DNA of 64,000 bases, from positions 217,757-281,756 of the forward strand of contig CAITMJ010000021.1 of assembly GCA_903893545.1 (NCBI GenBank), written 5' to 3'. The notes under the pieces were generated by a model that saw only the letters and a program-made list of their open reading frames with translations, made no database searches and was not told the origin of the DNA. The position numbers and the translations under genes were made by a program. This stretch comes from an uncultured Chlamydiae bacterium (GTDB lineage: Bacteria; Chlamydiota; Chlamydiia; Chlamydiales; SM23-39). Of this stretch, positions 57,015-64,000 are shown in pieces (position 1 is the stretch's first letter; the number at the start of each line of letters is the position of its first letter).

Positions 57015-60000
57015 ATGGCCGCTGTTTCCTCTGTTCAGAACATTCATTTTTTTAAAACCAACCATTTAAGAGCGTCTGCCCCTCCAAAAAGCGAGGCTCT
57101 TTCTGAAAAACAGATGGCTCGGCTTACAGCGTTTTTTAAGGGGGGGAGAACCTACGAATATCGGAGCGATATTCGACTCGGAATAGACAATCTACAGCTC
57201 AATTTGCAATTTACTTTTTCAACTATCAATCTGCTTCGCAGCATCGTCTTGCAGATGAAAAATGAAGGGATTATCGTTCAAAAGATTTTGCTCAAAGGGG
57301 GCGCTGTCGATCGAATTCTGACAGGGCGCCCAAAACCTCTTGTCGACATAGATTTTACCATTCATCTCAAAGAGGATCCTGCTACATTTTTTTGGCAAAC
57401 AGTTGAAAAGGCGTTTTTAAATGCATTGGCCATCGAGGGGAAGATCGATTGCTTTTCTTATCCGACAAAGAAAAATCGCCATTTGCTGACGGTGATGCAA
57501 AGCGATGCTAAATTGCTCCAAGCCCATGTTGCCAAGGATGCTGCCATGAGCTTTACCGCAGGGTCTATTTTTGGCCATCAGGGGAGGAACGCACGGGCCC
57601 TTGTCGATGGAAAAAAGGGTCGCTTTGCGATTCAGTCTATCCCGACATTTTTTGAAAATGAGCGGCAAGATATCGATTTTCAATTCCTCCTCGATAGTTC
57701 TAATTCCTGTTTTACCTCTCAAGATGCGCTGCAATTCGATCTGACGCCGCTGGTGTTTGAAACAGGGAGCCCCATGTTATGCGCAGTAGATGACTACGAT
57801 TTAGATCACTGCCTTGCCTTGCGGGCAAAAAGGCAATTTTATGTGAAAGAAGAGAAGATCGATACTCTGCTAGAAGGTCTTCGGGGGTATTGCCGCTGTA
57901 TTACTCTCGGCTGGTATCCAGAATCATTTGGCATAGAGCGGCAATTTTGGCGACAATTTATCCGAGAATATCGGGAAAAGCAGAGTGGATTTGCCTCGCT
58001 TCGCAAGGCGTTTGATGAGTGCATTGAAAAGCATTATTCAAATGATCCCCAGGGGAGGCTTTTTTATTTTCTCAATTTTCATGCGATTTTTCTCCGCTCT
58101 GCAGAAACCACTTCACTGACCATGAATGAATGGAATGAGCTAGAAGAGATCGTGCTCGACTATCTCTATGCGACAGCCGGCTGCGTGAGGGGAGAAGATC
58201 CTCTTACAGATATCCAATTGACGCATGCCTATTTTTTCCTCTGCTCACCGAACCCCCGTTCTATTGCAAATGGTTTTTCTGAAACGCTCTTCTTAGCTGG
58301 AGACGATGCTCTTTTGCTCCCTGCGCTACGCCGCAATTTATACCAAGAGAAAGAGCTCCATGCATTTCCATTGCTTCAGGTGGTGAATAAACAAGAAAAC
58401 CTCTCCTCTTTTCTTGGAGCGGGACTTGCAAAAGTGCAGAAAAAACCTCATCCAATCGGGATGCAAATCGCCATCCCCATGCGCCCTCTTTGGCTGAACT
58501 TTTTGCAGCAATCAGAAACGCTTGACTTGTTGAAGATCGACCAGGACCTGTCGGCGCTGATTGTGCATCCTTCTGCATTTAAACAGCTCCATTCGCATCA
58601 CATCGAAGTCTGCTACGAGCGAGCGGTCGAATTAACCAGGCGTCTTTTAAAAGAGGAAGAAAAAGAGGGGCCGGAGCTTGCAAACAGGCTTCTTCAATGG
58701 GCTATCGATCAACCGGCCTTTGTCATTCCTGGAGAAACTCTTGTGTTAGAGCTATTTTCTCATCTGGCCGAGCGCAATTTGGACTTTGCTTATTCCCGCT
58801 TTGAACAAATCCTCAGCAAAGAATCGATCGAAGGGCTTCCCTTTTTAAAAGCCCTTTATCTAACCGGCCAATCGGATAAATATTTTGATTTTCTCCTCCG
58901 GCTTAGCCGTAAGGGGTCTCTGCATTGGGATAAATATGGGAAAGAACTCCAGGCGCAGTTGCAGCGTTGCCCAAAGCTCCCCCAGGTGATGGAAATCATC
59001 AAAAATGCCTCTTCTGAATTTCAAAAAAATTGGATTTCGTTTCTCTTTGAAGAGCCCGATTTGTTGCCGCAAGTAGAGGGGGTATGTAGCATGCTCTATC
59101 GCCCCTCCAATCCTTTTCCCTTTATGCAGCACAGTGGCGCGCTCGATGTGCCGCTTCTTCTTTTTTATCTCAGAGAGGCGGCAAAGAGCGCAGCATTGGA
59201 TGTTTATACGGGGCTTCAAAAAGAAATCTTTGCCAGCCCAGAATTTCCCACAATTTTTTGCGCATTTGTAAACACGTTGCCTGCAAAATACAAAAAAAAA
59301 TTCGATCTGCCCCTTGCAGAAAGCCTTTATAAGCTGCAAGAGATAGACTCTTTTAGCGAAGAGATTCTTCAAGCTCTAGACCGTTTACAAGAGGGAATCG
59401 GCGATTTGCAGACAGCGACGCTTGCATTTCTTTCTTTAGAAGATAAAGTCCAATCAGCGCTTTTAGTGCAAAGGATGAAAGAGCTCAAGCTGCTGCAGTC
59501 AAGTCCGCCCCCTCAAGAAAAAAAGGAAGAACCTAAAGTAGAACCTGCTTTAGTCTGCGATGAAAAACCGATCCAATTCAAAAGTTTTAAGGATTTTCAG
59601 CAGTTTTTTATCACGTTGGCAGACTCTAATCGAGAGTTTCCCACAGATATAAAACTCATGATCCATATCACTGCAATGTTGATGAAAGATCAGAAACATC
59701 TTCTAAAGCATATTCAATGGGTACATGAGCGGTGTCTTTTATTAGCAAGGCAGAGCCCTTTGCCGCGGACGAATCTCTACAAGTTTCATCTCCAAATCCT
59801 GGCTATAGCTGCCGCAGATGAGAGCGAGAAGCTCTTGCGAGAGGAGCTCATTCCCCTGATGATTAAGGCGATGGAACATCGAGAATTGAGAGGGGAAGAT
59901 TTAGTCGCGCTTTCCGCTCTTTTTGGCGATCGGTTTAGCTCCCCTAGCGCAAAATTTTCCCAAGTGCCAAAGGATTTATCTCTTTTGAGCGATCTTTTTC

Positions 60001-61523
60001 CCCCGAGCTTTATCTATTCCTGTTATCGATCTCTCTTTGAACATTCTTTGCAACGATTCAGGCGGTCTCCAAAAGAGGGGAAACTACTGGGCCAAGTTTT
60101 GCAATGCATGGAATTTTCTCATCTTTATCTGAACGCAATAGAGCCATCATCAAGTCAGTTAAGACTCCATTTTTTCGATCTCTCTAGACTGGGTGAATTA
60201 TTAGCAGATAAGAATGTGCTCTCTGAAAGTAATTTAGATAAAATGTTATCGTCTAAATATGCTCAATATTATACAGAACTGCTCGATAAAATCGATCTTT
60301 CTGAAGACCCTGATGAGTTCATCGGCCCGTTGAATCGGGCGCAAAAAATCTTTGTTTTGAGCAGCCGATCCGATGTGATTGTGAAAATGGATCAATTTCG
60401 CAATGCGATCTTTGGGAAAAAATTTCAGCATTTCATTGAACAAGCGCGCGAAGATGCAAAAGGGATAAAACAGACCTCAGTGGAGCTTTTCCATTTGGCC
60501 AATGAACAAGAAAATCCAACCAAAAGTTTTTATTTCTACCATTTAGCATTATTTAGTGTTCAAGATGATAAGTTTTTAAAGGTTAATATTTTAGGGGGGA
60601 TCTCTAAATGTTACACTCATTTGAAGCTCTATTTTTGCGCCCTAGAATCCATTGAACAGGCGCTCTCAATCGATCCTGAAAACATAGATTTTCAGTTTAT
60701 ACAGATCAGTAGTTATTATTATTCTTGGCACAAAGAAAAAGCGTTCCAAAAGTGCAATGAATTGCTGGCTGCGCATCCAAATCAATTAATTATTCTTCAA
60801 TTTTGCATTCAATTGTATACTACAGAAATTAATAGCTTGAAAAGTGCTAGCTCTGACCCTGTGCTTAGCAACATTTTTTCTGAAATCAAAAGGCTCTCCC
60901 GCATACAACAAGAGTTACTCCGTCAATGCGTCCAATTAGAGCCAACAACGGCCTCGTATTTACTCTATCTTGGAAGTTCTCATCAAAATATGCACGAATA
61001 TAGGGAGGCAATTCTACACCTTCAAAAAGCAACCATGCTGGATTCCGATGATTGCCAAGCGCATTTTTGTTTAGGTCAATGTTATATGGCATTGGAAGAA
61101 AGAGAGAATGCGCATCGAGCGTTTTCAGCTGCAATTACTCTTTGGCATAAAAAAAATGGGCCCAAAGTTGTAGGAGAAGAGATTGAAAAGCTTTATTGGA
61201 TACAAACGGTGAACTTGCTCAAGACTCGGTATAGCCACTTAGTGGCTGATAAATATGAGCGGTTTATTGAAGAAGGAATCGTATTGCCTCAGCCTCATTC
61301 TCTAGAGAATTATGCGACGGCGCTTTTTAAGCGGGGCGTCTACAGCTTTCAGCACGCAAAGACAGTGGAGGATTGCCAGCGCGCAAAAGGGGATTTTGTA
61401 AAAATATTGACGCTCACTCCGGATGTTCAAGAAGTTTGGCCTTTCCTAAAAGAAGTGGACCAAAAGATCAAAACTCTGAAGAAAGTAGACGCAGGAAAAA
61501 CGATGTTCATCTTTGTGAAATAA
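57015..61523 (+). CDS. Large protein with FAM46/TENT5-like nucleotidyltransferase domain and C-terminal TPRs
   Basis: 1502 residues, no signal peptide. Residues about 45-310 look like a nucleotidyltransferase: 'ILLKGGAVDRILTG' (Gly95-Gly96) followed after 15 residues by 'VDIDFTI' (Asp111, Asp113), the hG[GS]-x-Dh[DE]h pattern, and a third acid in 'QDIDFQFLLDSS' (Asp219/221). Segments 'IDFQFLLDSSNSCFTSQDALQFDLTPLVFE' and 'LEGLRGYCRCITLGWYP' resemble, by eye, blocks of the eukaryotic FAM46/TENT5 poly(A) polymerases. A long helical middle (about 330-1170) follows, then TPR-like repeats (about 1190-1460, 'AILHLQKATMLDSDD' and 'AFQKCNELLAAHPN'). Could modify RNA or a host factor. No family name can be confirmed without a search. 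Confidence 0.6.
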   Translation: MAAVSSVQNIHFFKTNHLRASAPPKSEALSEKQMARLTAFFKGGRTYEYRSDIRLGIDNLQLNLQFTFSTINLLRSIVLQMKNEGIIVQKILLKGGAVDRILTGRPKPLVDIDFTIHLKEDPATFFWQTVEKAFLNALAIEGKIDCFSYPTKKNRHLLTVMQSDAKLLQAHVAKDAAMSFTAGSIFGHQGRNARALVDGKKGRFAIQSIPTFFENERQDIDFQFLLDSSNSCFTSQDALQFDLTPLVFETGSPMLCAVDDYDLDHCLALRAKRQFYVKEEKIDTLLEGLRGYCRCITLGWYPESFGIERQFWRQFIREYREKQSGFASLRKAFDECIEKHYSNDPQGRLFYFLNFHAIFLRSAETTSLTMNEWNELEEIVLDYLYATAGCVRGEDPLTDIQLTHAYFFLCSPNPRSIANGFSETLFLAGDDALLLPALRRNLYQEKELHAFPLLQVVNKQENLSSFLGAGLAKVQKKPHPIGMQIAIPMRPLWLNFLQQSETLDLLKIDQDLSALIVHPSAFKQLHSHHIEVCYERAVELTRRLLKEEEKEGPELANRLLQWAIDQPAFVIPGETLVLELFSHLAERNLDFAYSRFEQILSKESIEGLPFLKALYLTGQSDKYFDFLLRLSRKGSLHWDKYGKELQAQLQRCPKLPQVMEIIKNASSEFQKNWISFLFEEPDLLPQVEGVCSMLYRPSNPFPFMQHSGALDVPLLLFYLREAAKSAALDVYTGLQKEIFASPEFPTIFCAFVNTLPAKYKKKFDLPLAESLYKLQEIDSFSEEILQALDRLQEGIGDLQTATLAFLSLEDKVQSALLVQRMKELKLLQSSPPPQEKKEEPKVEPALVCDEKPIQFKSFKDFQQFFITLADSNREFPTDIKLMIHITAMLMKDQKHLLKHIQWVHERCLLLARQSPLPRTNLYKFHLQILAIAAADESEKLLREELIPLMIKAMEHRELRGEDLVALSALFGDRFSSPSAKFSQVPKDLSLLSDLFPPSFIYSCYRSLFEHSLQRFRRSPKEGKLLGQVLQCMEFSHLYLNAIEPSSSQLRLHFFDLSRLGELLADKNVLSESNLDKMLSSKYAQYYTELLDKIDLSEDPDEFIGPLNRAQKIFVLSSRSDVIVKMDQFRNAIFGKKFQHFIEQAREDAKGIKQTSVELFHLANEQENPTKSFYFYHLALFSVQDDKFLKVNILGGISKCYTHLKLYFCALESIEQALSIDPENIDFQFIQISSYYYSWHKEKAFQKCNELLAAHPNQLIILQFCIQLYTTEINSLKSASSDPVLSNIFSEIKRLSRIQQELLRQCVQLEPTTASYLLYLGSSHQNMHEYREAILHLQKATMLDSDDCQAHFCLGQCYMALEERENAHRAFSAAITLWHKKNGPKVVGEEIEKLYWIQTVNLLKTRYSHLVADKYERFIEEGIVLPQPHSLENYATALFKRGVYSFQHAKTVEDCQRAKGDFVKILTLTPDVQEVWPFLKEVDQKIKTLKKVDAGKTMFIFVK

Positions 61524-61965
61524 GAGGATCAAAGTTGTTCTGTCGAAGAGCTTCGTAGAGGACAATAGCGACGCTAGAGGCGAGGTTTAAGCATCTTTGC
61601 TCTTGAACCATTGGAATGGTGTAAAACTGTTCTCTATATTTTTCCCAAAGAATGGGAGGAAGTCCTGTTGTTTCGGAGCCGAAAATCAGGAGCGCATCGG
61701 CGGGATAAGAGGCGGAAGAGTAAATGCGTTCGGCTTTGCTCGAAAAGAAAAAGCAGGATCCTTGAGATAAGATTTCCTCAATCTCGTCGACAACTGTTAA
61801 GTCGAGTCGATCCCAGTAGTCGAGCCCAGCCCGTTTCATATGCCGGTCGGCTAGGCTAAATCCTAAAGGGCGTACTAAAGTAAGTTTTGTATTAGTGGCC
61901 GCACAAGTACGGGCGATATTGCCTGTATTTTGAGGGATCTGAGGTTCAAAGAGAACAATGTTCAT
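61507..61965 (-). CDS. trmL: tRNA (cytidine/uridine-34 2'-O)-methyltransferase TrmL (SpoU/YibK type)
   Basis: 152 residues. A minimal SPOUT methyltransferase: 'LFEPQIPQNTGNIARTCAATNTKLTLV', 'IFGSETTGLPPILW' and 'IPMVQEQRCLNLASSVAIVLYEA'. It methylates the wobble ribose of two tRNA-Leu; one candidate, tRNA-Leu(CAG), is in the window. Its 3' end overlaps the TPR gene by 17 bases on the opposite strand. It overlaps mip by four bases. Confidence 0.94.
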   Translation of the reverse strand: MNIVLFEPQIPQNTGNIARTCAATNTKLTLVRPLGFSLADRHMKRAGLDYWDRLDLTVVDEIEEILSQGSCFFFSSKAERIYSSASYPADALLIFGSETTGLPPILWEKYREQFYTIPMVQEQRCLNLASSVAIVLYEALRQNNFDPLISQR

Positions 61966-62630
61966 TGGAGCGAAGAATTAAACGATGGATCGAGGGCGAT
62001 CTCTTCGTCGGTAGCGGCATCGGCGCGCACTACTTCTACTTCAAAGATCAAAAGCGCTCCAGGATGGAGATGGCTCTCTTCGCCATAGCCGAGTTCTGGG
62101 TGAACAAAGAGAGTTCTCACTTCCCCTTCATTCATGCCTATAAGCCCTAAGCGGAAGGCGGGAATCGATTCTTCGAGGACGAGAAGTTCTTCTTCAGGAG
62201 AGGCGCTAAATGGCTTGCCATCGAGGTAGCGACCTAAGATACGGACGATCGGAGAGTTATAGGACTCTACTTTCTGTCCTTTGCCTTCTTTTGCAATTTG
62301 GTATTGTAGTTTTCCTTCGGCAAGAGTTTGGATGCCCGATTTTTCTTTGTTTGCCGCGAGATATTTTTCTGCTTCTTCGAGGTTTTTTTTGGCGAGCTCT
62401 TCCTGTTTTTTCTCTTGCAAAGATGCGATGGCTTCAAGGCATTCTTCTTCATTTAAGGGAGCGTCATTGCCCATTCTCTCCGCTTCAATTCCCTTAGCTA
62501 GGGCATTTAAGTCGAGTGGAAGGTCGAGGTTTTCAATGTGCTTCCCAATCAAATGGCCCAATGATTCTGACACTTTTTCTAGATTTGTCGGCGTTGATAG
62601 CAAGAGAACGGTACAAAAAACAGTTAACAT
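61962..62630 (-). CDS. mip: Mip-type FKBP peptidyl-prolyl isomerase
   Basis: 222 residues. Signal peptide-like start (MLTVFCTVLLLSTPTN), long helical dimerisation region ('SESLGHLIGKHIENLDLPLDLNALAKGIEAERMG'), a charged KKxEE coiled coil (about 70-100), and an FKBP domain ('LQYQIAKEGKGQKVESYNSPIVRILGRYLDG', 'GLIGMNEGEVRTLFVHPELGYGEE', 'LIFEVEVVR'). Mip acts at the cell surface or periplasm and supports infection in Chlamydia and Legionella. It sits between trmL and hisS, overlapping both, as in Chlamydia. Confidence 0.93.
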   Translation of the reverse strand: MLTVFCTVLLLSTPTNLEKVSESLGHLIGKHIENLDLPLDLNALAKGIEAERMGNDAPLNEEECLEAIASLQEKKQEELAKKNLEEAEKYLAANKEKSGIQTLAEGKLQYQIAKEGKGQKVESYNSPIVRILGRYLDGKPFSASPEEELLVLEESIPAFRLGLIGMNEGEVRTLFVHPELGYGEESHLHPGALLIFEVEVVRADAATDEEIALDPSFNSSLQ

Positions 62631-63904
62631 AAGCCCCTCAATGCTTGAATGATTTGATCCAAGAGAATCGGTTTTTCTTCTCGGGTGGATAGATCTTTGA
62701 GTTTTGCTTTCCCCGACTGCAATTCATCTGAGCCGAGAATGCAGCAATACTTTGCTTCTGCGCGAAGGCCATTTTGAATGGCTGCGGGAACTTTTTTTGC
62801 CTGGAGTTCGATGTCGGCGGCGATGTGATTGTGGCGGCACGCTGCTACGAGAGCAAAGCATTTTTGTACCGCTTCTTCCCCAATTGGAATGAAATAGATG
62901 AGTGGTCTTTTTCCTTTCGGAGTCATAATTTTTTGCGCCATCATGACTTGCAAAACGCGCTCTAATCCGGTGGCAAAACCAATGGCGGGAAGATCTGGCC
63001 CTTCGAACTGCCCGATCAGACCGTCGTAGCGGCCGCCGGCGCCGATCGTATTTTGTGCGCCGAGATCCTCTGTCATCACCTCAAACACGGTTTTTTGGTA
63101 ATAGTCGAGGCCGCGGACGATTTTATCATCCACTTCGTAGGAAATGCCGATCTGATCGAGAAGGGAGCAAAGCGTTTGGAAGTGCTCTTTGGCTTCTGGC
63201 GTAAGGTGGTTTAAAATCGAAGGGGCTGCTTGGACGATTTCTTTGTCATGCGGGTCTTTCGAGTCGAGGATGCGCAGCGGATTTTTCTCAAAGCGAGCTT
63301 GGCTATCAGCGGAGAGCTCGTGAAAATGGGGTTTTAGATAGTGCAAGAGAGCCGCTCGATAGTCTTTACGCGATTCGAGGTCTCCTACGGAATTGACGTG
63401 GACTTTCAGATTTTTTAGTCCAAGACGCTTGTATACTTGTAGCAATAGATCGATCACTTCAGCGTCTTGCTGAGGTCCGCTGACTCCATACGCCTCGACG
63501 CCGAACTGATGGTGCTGGCGGTACCTTCCCGACTGCGGTCTTTCATAGCGAAACATCGGGCCGATGTAGAAGAATTTATGGGTCGATCCGAGTTGCGATA
63601 GATTGTGTTCGACAAAAGCCCTTGCCACCGACGCAGTCCCTTCCGGGCGAAGAGACAGAGAGCGCTTAGAGCGGTCCTCAAAGGTGAACATCTCCTTCAT
63701 CACGATGTCAGTCGTCTCTCCTACGCCTCGTTGGAACAGCTCAGTTCGTTCATAAATAGGCGTCCTGATTTCGCGGTAGCCGTAGTCGGCGGCGGTCTCT
63801 CGGATCACTTTTTCGGCATATTGCCAAAGGCAAGAGAGCTGCCACTCTTCTGGAGCGCCGTAGGGAAGGATGTCAAACGTTCCTTTCGGAATCTGGATTT
63901 TCAC
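62624..63904 (-). CDS. hisS: Histidyl-tRNA synthetase
   Basis: 426 residues. Class II synthetase with 'QIPKGTFDILPYGAPEEW', motif 1 'REIRTPIYERTELFQRGVGETTDIV', motif 2 'RPEGTASVARAF' and 'FRYERPQSGRYRQHHQFGVE', HisRS signatures 'RGLDYYQKTVFEV' and 'AGGRYDGLIGQFEG', and motif 3 'GFATGLERVL'. It charges tRNA-His. It overlaps mip by seven bases, the first gene of a hisS-mip-trmL unit. Confidence 0.98.
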   Translation of the reverse strand: MKIQIPKGTFDILPYGAPEEWQLSCLWQYAEKVIRETAADYGYREIRTPIYERTELFQRGVGETTDIVMKEMFTFEDRSKRSLSLRPEGTASVARAFVEHNLSQLGSTHKFFYIGPMFRYERPQSGRYRQHHQFGVEAYGVSGPQQDAEVIDLLLQVYKRLGLKNLKVHVNSVGDLESRKDYRAALLHYLKPHFHELSADSQARFEKNPLRILDSKDPHDKEIVQAAPSILNHLTPEAKEHFQTLCSLLDQIGISYEVDDKIVRGLDYYQKTVFEVMTEDLGAQNTIGAGGRYDGLIGQFEGPDLPAIGFATGLERVLQVMMAQKIMTPKGKRPLIYFIPIGEEAVQKCFALVAACRHNHIAADIELQAKKVPAAIQNGLRAEAKYCCILGSDELQSGKAKLKDLSTREEKPILLDQIIQALRGLC

Positions 63905-63948
63905 GGATCGAATTGTAATGGAAAAAAAGGTTTTAGTACAGGAGCCTG

Positions 63949-63983
63949 ATAAAGGGATAACGGCTAACTCTCTATCCCTTTAT
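63949..63983. terminator. Hairpin near the right edge
   Basis: ATAAAGGGATA (63949-63959) pairs with TATCCCTTTAT (63973-63983) with a 13-base loop, followed by AT-rich sequence. It may be a terminator for a gene beyond the right edge or part of the hisS promoter region. Confidence 0.4.
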
Positions 63984-64000
63984 TATTATAAAAATAATTA

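Overview
The window is a chromosomal segment of a bacterium of the order Chlamydiales, outside the classical Chlamydiaceae (an environmental, amoeba- or protist-associated chlamydia is most likely). The evidence is an EUO-type developmental regulator, an Hc2-like histone H1-like protein, a SecD-SecF fusion, an RsbU phosphatase, a very long PBP2, a MOMP-like porin, and blocks of genes adjacent in Chlamydia: mutL-pepP, ruvC-ruvA, gpsA plus UDPGP pyrophosphorylase, mnmE-nth, pbp2/rpsB/tsf/frr, uppS-cdsA-cmk-plsC and trxA/spoU/mip/hisS. These blocks are shuffled and separated by accessory genes.

Layout. 1-2 kb: 5' part of a Tsp/Prc protease (off the left edge), euo, MOMP-like porin. 2-6.3 kb: mutL-pepP-sensor kinase. 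6.3-14 kb: accessory block with a two-partner-secretion (TpsB) transporter, a C39-like protein lacking its catalytic cysteine, an exported family-2-like glycosyltransferase, an rRNA/tRNA methyltransferase, rsbU, and exported pyruvyl-transferase-like and GH130-like proteins. 14-23 kb: gltX, a small lipoprotein, cysJ-like reductase, recJ, secDF. 23-33.7 kb: Hc2-like protein, Fic, CCA/poly(A) polymerase, UDP-xylose synthase, UDP-glucuronate 4-epimerase, nnrD, gpsA, a heptosyltransferase-UDPGP fusion, waaF, ruvC-ruvA. 33.8-37.3 kb: a second exported sugar-modification operon (membrane-anchored GH130-like protein, exported SAM methyltransferase, exported GT25, histidine phosphatase). 37.3-46.8 kb: mnmE, nth, second TpsB, pbp2, tRNA-Gly, rpsB, tsf, frr. 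46.8-51.9 kb: tRNA-Glu, tRNA-Lys and an island-like stretch (YhcG/DUF1016 nuclease, NADAR, FKBP-type isomerase, unknown proteins, an exported RanBP2-type zinc finger). 51.9-64 kb: purA, uppS, cdsA, a cmk-plsC fusion, tRNA-Leu, trxA, DUF2905, a 1502-residue protein with a FAM46-like nucleotidyltransferase domain and TPRs, trmL, mip, hisS.

Working together. UDP-sugar enzymes (UDP-xylose synthase, UDP-glucuronate epimerase, the UDPGP fusion) sit in the same 64 kb as at least six sugar-active or methylating enzymes that begin with Sec signal peptides or membrane anchors. Such enzymes normally work in the cytosol with nucleotide sugars or SAM, so their export points either to an envelope decoration pathway or to enzymes delivered into a host compartment. 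I consider this, the FAM46-like/TPR giant protein and the exported RanBP2 finger the strongest candidates for undescribed biology. Short palindromic elements built of tandem 8-9 bp units lie between genes; one supplies the start codon and N-terminus of the second TpsB.
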